Source: Pyricularia pennisetigena (Eukaryota > Ascomycota > Sordariomycetes > Magnaporthales > Pyriculariaceae). From it: 64,000 nucleotides of DNA. The position numbers and the translations under genes were made by a program. A model generated the notes under the pieces. It worked only from the letters and a program-made list of their open reading frames with translations, ran no database searches and was not told the DNA's origin. Of the stretch, positions 1-11,392 are shown in pieces. The stretch lies in NCBI RefSeq assembly GCF_004337985.1, contig NC_043740.1, positions 1,219,080 to 1,283,079 of the forward strand, written 5' to 3'. Every line of letters starts with the position of its first letter. Positions within the stretch are counted from its first letter, which is position 1.

Positions 1-64
1 GTTTCTCTTCCTGCCGTTTCTACTGGTTTGTCGACTCGAGTGCTAACAGTTTTGTGCTGCGCAG

Positions 65-121
65 GCTTCGGGAGTGACGGGGTTCAACTATTTTAATGCT
101 ACGATCCAGGTCACCGAGTAA
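65..121 (+). CDS. 3' terminal exon of an unidentified gene (partial)
   Basis: The window opens inside an intron. A CTAAC branch site lies near 42-46 and a CAG acceptor at 62-64. The exon from 65 reads open for 18 codons to a TAA at 119-121, ending with residues NATIQVTE. This is too short to name a family. The splice signals and clean frame support a real last exon of a gene that begins before the window, but the product is unknown. Alternative: chance acceptor in intergenic DNA. Confidence 0.45.
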   Translation, partial: ASGVTGFNYFNATIQVTE

Positions 122-195
122 TGTAGGGGCGACCGGTTCATGTTTCGGTTTGAAAGGGAGAGTCAGAACAGCTGAAAGGAAATAGGAAAAAGAAA

Positions 196-235
<40 letters not shown>

Positions 236-1528
236 AACAAAAAAATCATAAACAATTAATCAATCTTTATCGAATCGCGTTGTGAAATACTGAATACCAA
301 GCCGGGTTGGTCGGCTTCTTGTCAAATTTAACTGTTGTTTGCCAAGACAGCCCGCCACCTGGACTTGCCAACGACGAACGCCTCAATCTCGCCCAAGCCC
401 GAAATGCGTTGGACTGTGCACGGCCGCACGCTCGTGGAACCCAATTGTGCCAGGCCTTTTGTTGTCGACAGATTAGATGAACAACAGATGCCATCCTGGA
501 TAACATGCTGTAAGATCGGCACAAATCCCGTCTCGGAACCACAGGAAATGTGTGTCCAGGCCAGATATTTCTGTCCCCTTTTCGATAAACTTAGAAGCGT
601 CACCAAAAAGGGGGCGCAATGCTTTGAAGAGGAGACCCACAAAATTCGGCAGCGGTAGCCGTAAACTTTTTCCTTTTTTGGTTATTTCCGCCGGCACACG
701 CTTGACACGCTAGGAGGCGTTCAGACGCCGAACCATGGCCACATGTTGCACGTGTAAGCGTCCTGTAAATTGTATTCATCAAAAACAGCCCAAGAAAAGC
801 GAAAGGAACAAAGTCGCATGGCGATCAAAGTGAACTTGGCCCTCTTGAATGGTCAACTTGGCAAAAACTCCCCCCCTCCCCCATTAAAACCAAGGCAGAC
901 TACAACCAGGCAGGATCGAACCGCCCTACCTGGACCACCTTGCCTTGCTTGCCAACCAACGAAACAATCTCCACCTGTGAGGTCAACGCCAAGCCCGCTA
1001 CCGCCCTCAGCTGGGCCCCGACCTCCCCGCATACCATGCAGGCTGACCACTGTTTTTGCTGGGGAGCAAATGACGATGGCGGCTCTTGTTCCCTGATGGG
1101 GTTTTCTCTTTCGGGGTTCCCATTTTCTTTTTTGAGTCGTCATCTTCCTCTTGTCAGGCCGCCCTTTAATCTGTAGCTTTAGTCTCTTTGTATTGTTTAT
1201 TTTTTTTTTTTTTCCTTTATTTTTTTTTGGTTTGTTTGTTTGTATTTTTTGGGGCAGTTATTTTTTCTCGTCCCCGTCTTTCACTTTACCAGCCGTAATG
1301 TGCTCGCGGTTTTACGTAGGGGCCCATTGATTTGCAGCACCGGCCCTAACACGACTCTTTGTCTGGTACGACAACTGTTTCGGACTGGGGGCAGCGGCCT
1401 GGTGGCTTCTGCTGACTTTCTCGTCTGGTGCGGCCGACCAAAAATATTATTATTGTTTTAAGATCCAACCAGAGCTGAGAGCGAGGAGCGAGTCTGTGTG
1501 TGACCTTAAAAAAAAAAAAAAAAATAGG
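122..1528. other. Intergenic region upstream of the aspartic protease
   Basis: No convincing gene. Several overlapping ORFs of 60-108 codons lie on both strands around 267-1176 without domains, signal peptides or splice signals. It contains a 37-A tract (197-233), a T-rich stretch near 1200-1228 and a 17-A tract (1508-1524) that ends four bases before the protease ATG. It presumably carries the terminator of the partial gene and the protease promoter. Confidence 0.6.
197..233. repeat. Poly-A tract, 37 nt
   Basis: Uninterrupted A run about 75 bases downstream of the stop of the partial gene at 121. One of several long A or T runs in this window. Confidence 0.9.
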
Positions 1529-3548
<2,020 letters not shown>

Positions 3549-5038
3549 GATAAATGGGCTGGATGTGGGGGTTCCTTCTTTTGTGCCGAGCGAGCAAGCT
3601 GGGAGCACTACATATAATCTGATGAAATATTAACGAATTATTTCCTAGCCTGGGTCCAGGTCTGACCTTTTGAGGTCTGCCGTGATGGACTGTTGAGTGA
3701 TTCTCGACATGCCCCCATTTACCCTGCGTCACCACCATCGACGGTCGTATTAAGGATCTTACAGGGCGACGGAGGTTCTTGTGAGATTCAGCAAGCATTG
3801 GTAATACCCCGGCCCATGTGGCTTATGGGGCAAAGCGGCACAACAAAGTGTCTTGCGGGGTGGCTGGAGGTTGTTTTGGTCTTTATCTTCTTATTCAGTC
3901 TCTACCGCCGGGGCATGGTGGACTTGGTCCGGTGGCAGGTAAACCTTTGACCACGACATCATGTGCCGGCGAGAAGCAAACATGGCACAATACAGTGAGA
4001 ATGGGTGTTCTTTTTTGGATTCAGAGTTAATATATACACCACGATCATGTTTGCCAAGATTAACGAATAACGACCAATGGGTTCGATAGGACTGGGAACA
4101 GCCAGCGACAGAAAACTGGACCGTGGCCCCGATTATGGTGATCAAAGCCTTTTCTACAGGCTGTTGCTGCAGGGAGCCAGTCTAGATATACAGAGGGACA
4201 GGAGATGGAGAAACTGAGCGGTCATCGGAGCAGCTGGAGTCTACGCATTATAAGCGTAGCTATTGGTTAATAGGCAACTATGGACTTAAGAAACTGACGC
4301 GTTACAGAGAGTGTGACAAGTCGATTCAGGCCTGAGAATAGTCGTTCATATATGAAATATATATATATTTAATAAATAACAAAAAAGCATTCAATTTATC
4401 CTTTCGCCACCCGCAACGATCATAGCCTTGATTACAAGAGTCCTTGCCAAGCTGTGTAACTGGGGTTTAAAATGGATAAAGATCAAGAAAGTTACTTGGG
4501 GGTGCAGGCACACGCAATGAATATGGTAACTAATTTGATAAATTTGCCAGACTAGTGGGAGGCCTTGACGCCATCCGATTCTGCGATATTAGCTCTGGAC
4601 TTTGATGCTGAGTCATGTAGTTTATATGTCCTTACGTACGATGTATCACCAGTGCGCTTGTGATACCAACTCATCGTGAGGCTGCTTCCTGGAGCATTAG
4701 CCTGCCCTCCTCTTCCGGAGTACCTCTTTTCCAGCTTATCTCAAGCTAACAATGAAGCAAAATGGTTTCAAACCCCATTTTATCACATTCACAAACAGTT
4801 CAAAAACAGTCGAGTTTATTAGATAGTTAATCCTTTATCACAACTAGCTCTTGACTTTAGATATTCTGCCTATACATTGAAACTTGGAACCTGTCTGTGG
4901 CGCCGAAAGCTATGTAGGCTCAATACAAAATCCCTCAAACTTTCCTTCCATGTATGGGCTCCATATGTAACTAGCTATTTCACGCGAGACTAGCCCATCG
5001 CTCCGTCATCCCTCTCTGGTTGGCTGCATCTAGTTGGT
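3549..5038. other. Intergenic, AT-rich
   Basis: Lies between the convergent protease and the secreted protein at 5039-5794. It contains an AT-repeat stretch near 4356-4370 and short ORFs without recognisable features. It presumably holds both 3' UTRs. I see no gene. Confidence 0.6.
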
Positions 5039-5794
5039 CTAGAGCGTCTGACGCATGCGCCGAAAGTCTTTGGCTAGAGCCTTGATGGCAGCCTGTGCTT
5101 TGCGCGCGTCTTCGATTACGGCCTTGGACTCGTCAGAGCCGTTCTCAAGGCGTTCCTTCATGCTTTTGGCCTCCTCGCGGCTTATTCCGTTGCGCATCAA
5201 CTCCTCGATCAGGTCCTCGTTGTAGCCTTCGGGGATCTCTGTTCTTTTGAAGCCCCCCTCGCCTGAGCCGTCTGACCCCGTGAGGTCTTCCTCATCTGGG
5301 ACGACTAGATCGGGGATGCTGTCGAAGGGCGTCTCGATGTCGGTGCCGTCGATGGGGGTGTTCAGGCCGTTCCAGGGAAGCTTCCAGGGGCCGATCTTGG
5401 GGCCGAGCTCGTCGTCGCTGGGCGTCGAGGGACTAACCCGCTGTGCCGAGGTGGTGGGCTCGGGCATTTCCTCAACGCCGCCCAATGGTCGGGTGAATTG
5501 GAAGGTGGGGCAGGCCACGTCGGGGGCCGTGGCCATGGTAACGGTAGATTTATAGCACGGCTCGGTGGGGGTGGGTTTCAAGGACTCGGTTTGCAGCGCG
5601 CGCCAGCTGGTCGTGTTGAGAGCAACGGTGCCGGTGACAAGGGCGGCTGTCATGGACGTCTGGTTGTTTCTGGCGAAGCCGGACCAGCGAGGACCGGTCG
5701 GCACTTCCGTGTCCATCCTCCTGGGTGTCCCGGCAGGGGAGGAGTTGGCGGCCCCGAGGGCCAGGGCCAGAGAGATAAAGATGAAGTAGCGCAT
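5039..5794 (-). CDS. Secreted hypothetical protein, 251 aa
   Basis: Single open frame with no splice signals needed. Residues 1-16 form a hydrophobic signal peptide (MRYFIFISLALALGA). The mature part has several N-glycosylation sequons in its first half, only two cysteines (in EPCYK and VACPTF), a proline/acidic middle, and a charged, probably helical C-terminus rich in Lys/Arg/Glu. No family recognised. A TATAAAAG element on the same strand about 95 bases upstream and a pyrimidine/CA-rich leader look like an ordinary fungal promoter, which supports expression. It could be a secreted effector-like or wall-associated protein, but nothing in the sequence decides this. Confidence 0.7.
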   Translation of the reverse strand: MRYFIFISLALALGAANSSPAGTPRRMDTEVPTGPRWSGFARNNQTSMTAALVTGTVALNTTSWRALQTESLKPTPTEPCYKSTVTMATAPDVACPTFQFTRPLGGVEEMPEPTTSAQRVSPSTPSDDELGPKIGPWKLPWNGLNTPIDGTDIETPFDSIPDLVVPDEEDLTGSDGSGEGGFKRTEIPEGYNEDLIEELMRNGISREEAKSMKERLENGSDESKAVIEDARKAQAAIKALAKDFRRMRQTL

Positions 5795-5885
5795 CTTGAA
5801 TGAATATTGGAAAGGTTGCTGTGCAAAGATTTTGGAAATATAACGACTTGGCTTGTTGGGATTGAGATGTAGGCGGGGGATCAGA

Positions 5886-5898
5886 GTCTTTTATACCC
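5886..5898 (-). promoter_or_regulatory. TATA box of the 5039-5794 gene
   Basis: On the minus strand the sequence reads GGGTATAAAAG, about 95 bases before the ATG at 5794. It is followed by a C/A-rich stretch suited to transcription start. Assigned by consensus and position only. Confidence 0.55.
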
Positions 5899-7209
5899 AG
5901 GAATGTTCCCTCTCACGTCACCTTTTCGGCTGGCCAGGCTGGGCAATGCATAATAAGTTTTGGAACATGCACCTTTCTTGCAGCAGCAGTAAAATCGTGG
6001 CTGGGATCAAAACTGTGATATTGCCACTCAGCTGCTCATCAAAACTAAAACTAGCATTAGCAAAGGTTAAAGAGGATAGATCATTGCAGATAGATTCACA
6101 CGATAAAAGGTGGCTCTATCAGTAGAGCATAGCACCACAAGGATCACATTATACATTTCAACTGCATCTGCGATTGCATCTAGGCGAAAGTATCGTGGAA
6201 AAAAGCATGTTGGAGTAGCAAGCTGCATGGCAGATACACCACGACAACAAAGGCATACTGTGGCTATTTCGACTCAAATTGTGTGATTTTTATTTCCTGA
6301 TGAATTAGTGGTGTGGCACAGAAACTCGGTCCCCCAGAAATAGCGCGAGCCATGTGCAACAACATGCCTTATAGCCGCGTCTGTATCATTCATAAAGTAA
6401 TGGGCCCACTGGAATTTCCGGTAGCGTTCCCTGAGATGCATTCATAGTTGATGCCTTTGAGATTTTCGTAAAACTAACAAGAGTAGCAGATCAAATTTGC
6501 ACAAACTTTGCTAGCACTCAACAAGCATGGTTTCATTAACGACACACGATGCTAGAGAAGAAAAAAGAAAGCTTTTTTCCTGCATATCGCCGCTGGTTTA
6601 GCCCTCCCACTAGCTCTTTATCACAAATGTCTTTATCGCGGGTGTTTTATCTCGTTTCCCTGCTTCATCTTCCTCTGCTCAAGTGCGCATGTATGTCACC
6701 GAGGCGGCCACTTTTTCTAGGACTGTAGGTGGATAGTTTGTCTCTCCTAGTTTATGAACCCGTGGTTGGCCATTTCCCCCTACGTTTTCCTTGAAGGCTT
6801 GGCAGTTGCCACATCTGCCACCATATCTTGCACTGCGTGAGACTCCACTTTTGGGATGGGTAGCCAAACCGACGATAGCTCACGACGACTTTTCCGGTTG
6901 AATGGATATTTATCTATAATATATTGTTGCCACAAGGTCCCTAGTTTGCGCAATTTCTGACCAACCGGTTCCTACGCATTTGTGGCATATGGTAGTCTCT
7001 ATTATTATTAGTCAATCCAAGGCAGAGTCAATGGAACGCACAATTTATTGGCTTTCGTAACTGATTCAAGTATATCCAACAAGGGAAAGAGATTTGCCCC
7101 AGGGAAATGCAAGAAAGTCGAACAACAACAACAAAAAACCTGATAAAGCACGCTAAACCACCCATCAAACCAAAGAAGCCAAAAAAAAAAAAAAAAAACG
7201 CACGCTCCT
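5899..7209. other. Intergenic, AT-rich
   Basis: Distal promoter of the 5039-5794 gene and 3' flank of the 7210-8234 gene. Small ORFs (for example 5853-6125 and 6679-6867) have no supporting features. An 18-A tract lies near 7181-7198, just beyond the stop of the next gene. I see no gene. Confidence 0.55.
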
Positions 7210-8234
7210 TCACTGATCCTCAACATCAAACCTGGCCATGATGCACTTGTCCGGCTCCTGCCCAATCTCATAATCGAGATTCATGGTGGCGTGGCCGCCC
7301 CTCTGCTTCCAAAACGGCCACTGGCACTTCTTCCTGACGACCTGCATGGCCCACCTGCACTTCTCGCGCTCGACGACGGCGGCCCTGCGCTCCCGGACGC
7401 AGTTGTTGACCATCCAGAGGTACACGGGCTTGGAGCTGGTCAGGCGCTTGACGTAGGTGACCTGCTCGCTCCGGTACAGCGTCAGGTTGTCCCAGCTGGC
7501 GCAGGCCTCGTCGATGGCCGCGTCGACGAAGCTGTCGAACTCGGCGTGCCCCTGGCAGTAGCACACCACGCCCGGGCCCACCGCTCCGCCCGTCGGGGTC
7601 TTGCACGTCTCGGCCGGCCCGGGGGACTTGAAGAGTTCGGGGTTTGGGGGCCGGAAGAGGTCTGCTGGTTGGGTGAAGGCGGATGTTAGCAAGGTTTGAG
7701 TTTAGAGCTTTTTTTTTCTGCTTCTAATATCTTTGTGATTCAGGGGCAGACCATGATATGCTGCCCTACTGATAAAAAGCAGGAGAGCGCAAATGCCAAC
7801 TTACCACTTGGACCAGCTTTAGGACTGTCGCTGGTGGCAGTGCTGGGACTGTCCGTGACCGTAGTGGGACTGCTTCTGGTGCTGGTGCTAGTTATGGTGC
7901 TGATGGTTGTACTGATGCTGATGATGGTGCCGGGACTGTTCGCGTCTGTGGAAGGACTGCTGCTGGTGCTGGTGCTGGTGCTGGTGCTGGTGCTGGTACT
8001 GGTGCTGGTGCTGGTGCTGATGGTCATGCTGGCGCTGGTGCCATTATTGGTGATGATTTGGGTGCCGTTGCTGGTGCTGTTGCTGCCGCTGATGATTATG
8101 ATGCTGCTATTTCTGTCATACTCGGTCTCGTTGCAGCTGAGTCTGGCATCGCTGCTCGACTCGAGTAAAGGAGACCCCGCCAGGGCAGGCACTCCAGAGA
8201 AAAGGCATATCAATCCGAGTGATATCCAAGGCAT
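7210..8234 (-). CDS. Secreted Ser/Thr-repeat protein with Cys-bearing C-terminal domain, 294 aa
   Basis: Exon 1 is 8234-7805 and exon 2 is 7664-7210. The GTAAGT donor at 7804-7799 and CTAAC branch site are clear. The acceptor is a tandem NAGNAG, so either AG keeps the frame and differs by one residue. I start at the ATG at 8234 because it begins a signal peptide (MPWISLGLICLFSGVPALAG); the open frame extends 48 codons further upstream without one. The mature protein has N-glycosylation sequons, then an (ST)n tract encoded by a hexamer repeat, then a globular region with about eight Cys and several Trp (CYCQG, NNCVRE, EKCRWA, KKCQWP). No family recognised. The layout resembles secreted or wall proteins with a mucin-like linker before a disulfide-bonded domain. 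Confidence 0.7.
7958..8044 (-). repeat. Hexanucleotide (GCTGGT-type) minisatellite coding Ser-Thr
   Basis: About a dozen imperfect copies of a CTGGTG hexamer on the plus strand, read on the minus strand as alternating Ser-Thr codons in the secreted protein. Copy-number change in units of six would keep the frame. Confidence 0.9.
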
Positions 8235-8544
8235 TTTTGTCGACTTGCTCGGCACGGAACCGGGGATTTTGGGAAATGATCTGTCGTTGTGTCCCCAGCA
8301 ATCTTTAAAATGATGGGGATGATCAGAATCGTGTATGAATAAAAGATCAAGTGAGATATTGCAATCTTGCAAAGGCAAGAGGTCTTTTATGGAAACCTTG
8401 CGTTCTGCCTTTATGTTTTATTTTTCTTCTTTTGCCGCTTCCTCACATGTATATTTAGTATGCAAGTTTCTATTTCCAAGGTTCATTTATTTATTAATCA
8501 TGAATGGCTACTTAATGCGGCCGGGGTGGTAACCAACGCAGACG

Positions 8545-8575
<31 letters not shown>

Positions 8576-8783
8576 TATCAAAATCAACTGCGTCAAAGCC
8601 CTAATCCAACCACCAGCGGGTGCCTTGAAGTGGCAGGAAACTACAAAGCATGCCGTAGAGGCGATGGATGGCAGCTAGACATGTGATCACAGAGACACAG
8701 AACGGGGCAAACCCGGCCTGCAGGGTGCGCACTTTGGTTCTGGAAAAGGAAACAAAAACACATCTTACAGTAAAAAAGGCTAG
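8235..8783. other. Intergenic with 28-nt poly-A
   Basis: Leader and promoter of the Ser/Thr-repeat gene and the 3' flank of the membrane-protein gene. Contains the A run 8545-8572. No gene seen. Confidence 0.6.
8545..8572. repeat. Poly-A tract, 28 nt
   Basis: Uninterrupted A run in the intergenic interval between two minus-strand genes. Confidence 0.9.
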
Positions 8784-10766
8784 TTAGTATTTTGCGCTAC
8801 CACGAAAATGCCACAGCCGCTCGTCTTCTCTTCGACGGTGACAGGCACGCTTCCCCGCCTCCTTGTACGCCAGCAAAGCAGCATCCCGACTCATGACATC
8901 GAGACAGCGACTAGCTTCGAGCCGCACCGGGTCCCAGAGAAACTCTTCGAGGAAGGACAGAACACCCAGGATGGCGAACCCAACAGCGACGAAAAAGTTG
9001 GCGGCCTCGAGCGGCAGGTAGACGACGGAGCGGTGACCGACGGCGTACCAGACGCAGCGTGCCGCCGCCCACACCATAAATGGCAAGGCGAAGCGGCGCT
9101 TGGACACGAGCATGATTAGAACAGTGACAAGGGTTGCGGTATTGACGATGCAAAAGATGATTTGGATCACTGCATAATACCACGACGGGTCGGATCGGGG
9201 GCCCGTGGGGTCATGGGTCATGAGAAGCTTCCAGCCCCTAACAGTGCCGCCGTGAAGGGCCTTAAATACAATTCCCAGCGAGACTAGTCGCACCGCGAGG
9301 CAAAACACACGTTGTAATATCGCCAACGTTGAGGCCATCAAGGCAACCTTTAGCAAGTCGGAAATTGGCGCAGACATGGCAGCCACGCCATGCGATCTCG
9401 AGCCTGGGTAGAAAGTACTCAATAGACCCGAGGCGGCCATCTTTGCGGTAAAAATAAGGGAGGCAAATTGTAGATGGAAAGAAACGTAGGAAGATGGAGG
9501 CGTTTCCAGGGTTTCCGACCACAGAAGGTCTGGCCGTGCGAGAGCAACGCGTATATCTGCGACGGGATCATTGCCCAGGAAACCGCCCACAAGAATGTTG
9601 AACGACGCGTTGACGAGGACTGCGACAGCAAACAGCAATACCGCGTGACGATATCCACGGCAGACAATGGCCGCTCTAACACGGTACCAGGTGCGCATAT
9701 TTCTGGCTGCTTCGGATGCCTTCTTCTGGCTCAGTTTTGGTCGATTGGGTGCCGCGCGCAGCATAAATCGTATTAGCGGCAAGGAATACCGTACGTGTTG
9801 GACCAGGACAGAAAATCGAAACCGCCAACCTTGGACTTGGGTCTTGGGCCATTTGGTTGTGACAGGCCTGGTCTTGCTTGCGCCGCCCAGCTTGACATCA
9901 CAGGTGCAGTCGAGCGCCTCTCCTACCATTCCGTTGAGCAGCTCGAAGATTTCAAATTGACGATTTTTGACTAGCTGGGAGTCTATCGTCGTCTCGACCT
10001 GGTAGCGAGCCACAAGCTGAGCAGGGTCTGCAAACTCTGTCCAGAGCTGGCGTGCTGCGTCGGCAAGGTCGCCGAGCAGCTGCTGTTCGGACCTCCCCAA
10101 AAGCTTCAGGCGCGGGCATTCCGATACGGGGTGGGGACTCAAACGGCAAGCTCCGATCTTGAGGTCATCGACGCGGGTCCGAATTTGAGTGACGGTGGTG
10201 CCGTAGTAGTCTCTGATCACCAAACGCCGGAAGAGCTCCACGGCATCGCCCAAACGATCGAGGTCACGTTGTTGCTCGATTCTCTGCAGCAATTCAGCCT
10301 CGGCGTGATCCCAGCTGGAGATCAGCGGCTGCGGCTGACCTGCGCTCGTCTTTGTCGGAATGTTGATCCGACTGCGGGCCACACCCTGGGCGACGTCTAG
10401 GAGAACACCAAGAGCCATGCGAGCTGCGACGAAGGCCAGGTTATCAATGTCCTCCTCAAGGTCACTCATGCCGAGGATCAATGAGTGTGGAACGGAGTCT
10501 GGGTTGGGGTAGCGGGCTGCCAACCACAGTTTGGCCGAGGCTGTTCGACATCTCCATTGCGAAAACGCACTGATGATTGCCGCACGCTCTTCCTCGCCGA
10601 GGACGGCCGCGGGTCGCAAGGGTGATGCAATGTGCGCGGTCAACTTGGCGATGCATTTCTGAGCAGTGATCTGATGCGGATTTGAGCGCGACATGGCTGT
10701 AGCAGGACAGCGAGGCATGCCTGCTGCAAAATTGGGGTTTGGGTTGCGACAGAATCCATGATCCAA
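8784..10766 (-). CDS. Multi-pass membrane protein of unknown function, 660 aa
   Basis: Single exon. The ATG at 10766 has a good context (A at -3, G at +4); later in-frame ATGs (M17, M25) are possible. The first ~370 residues are soluble and helical, with many Arg/Gln/Glu. From about 380 on there are roughly six hydrophobic segments: near 380-405 (HAVLLFAVAVLVNASF), 435-455, 475-510, 545-570, 575-595 and 605-625. A short basic C-terminal tail follows. No signal peptide. I recognise no family. The soluble N-terminus joined to a C-terminal membrane domain resembles many lineage-specific fungal membrane proteins. Topology and function are unproven. Confidence 0.7.
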   Translation of the reverse strand: MDHGFCRNPNPNFAAGMPRCPATAMSRSNPHQITAQKCIAKLTAHIASPLRPAAVLGEEERAAIISAFSQWRCRTASAKLWLAARYPNPDSVPHSLILGMSDLEEDIDNLAFVAARMALGVLLDVAQGVARSRINIPTKTSAGQPQPLISSWDHAEAELLQRIEQQRDLDRLGDAVELFRRLVIRDYYGTTVTQIRTRVDDLKIGACRLSPHPVSECPRLKLLGRSEQQLLGDLADAARQLWTEFADPAQLVARYQVETTIDSQLVKNRQFEIFELLNGMVGEALDCTCDVKLGGASKTRPVTTKWPKTQVQGWRFRFSVLVQHVRYSLPLIRFMLRAAPNRPKLSQKKASEAARNMRTWYRVRAAIVCRGYRHAVLLFAVAVLVNASFNILVGGFLGNDPVADIRVALARPDLLWSETLETPPSSYVSFHLQFASLIFTAKMAASGLLSTFYPGSRSHGVAAMSAPISDLLKVALMASTLAILQRVFCLAVRLVSLGIVFKALHGGTVRGWKLLMTHDPTGPRSDPSWYYAVIQIIFCIVNTATLVTVLIMLVSKRRFALPFMVWAAARCVWYAVGHRSVVYLPLEAANFFVAVGFAILGVLSFLEEFLWDPVRLEASRCLDVMSRDAALLAYKEAGKRACHRRREDERLWHFRGSAKY

Positions 10767-11392
10767 ATTAAAACTGAGGGCGGATAATTACAGTCAAGAC
10801 TAGGCAAAAAAAAAGACGGGGGGTTGTTGGGATGGATTCAAGCTCAATTCGGCTGACTTTTCTAGTTTGGAAAACCACCTCCCTTTTTCCCCTTTCGAGA
10901 CTGAGAGCTGAATCTTTTGCCTCAGCTATGATACTAATAAACACAGCCTAGTATTACAGCCGCAAATACTGTATGGTTCGTTGTTGCTTTTGCATTCCAT
11001 TGAGTGCGCCGTCAAGATTGGCTCACGTGATGCTACTAGCCAAGCTCCTCCCCCATAAGTCAATGTGGGGGAGATGGCGTTTTGGGGGTTTCTGGGGAGG
11101 ATTTTAGGTGAACACCAAAGCACACGGACACACATCGTCTGCCCTCAATTGGCATGCGACACATACAATTAAAACAAACGAAATAAAATACATTAAAGCA
11201 CCTGGATACTTTGTTTATATGTCGGGCCTGATGGCCATTTATATGTGACCGCCACCAGCATTTTAATATGCATCCCACCCAGATAAACAAAAGAGAGAGA
11301 GAGAAAAAGTAGAAAAGAAGAAAAGAAGAAAAAGAGCGATTGTAGGCAGTTCCCCTCCCTTCAGAACCCCACTCTCGTCTTTCCCCTCCCCC
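10767..11392. other. Intergenic with GA-rich microsatellite
   Basis: Promoter side of the membrane-protein gene and 3' flank of the monooxygenase. Purine-rich AGAG/AAGA repeats lie at about 11291-11335. No gene. Confidence 0.6.

Noticed and set aside
6108..6150. tRNA-like D-arm string (GGCTCTATCAGTAGAGC)
   Set aside because: No acceptor stem, anticodon arm or T arm can be built downstream.
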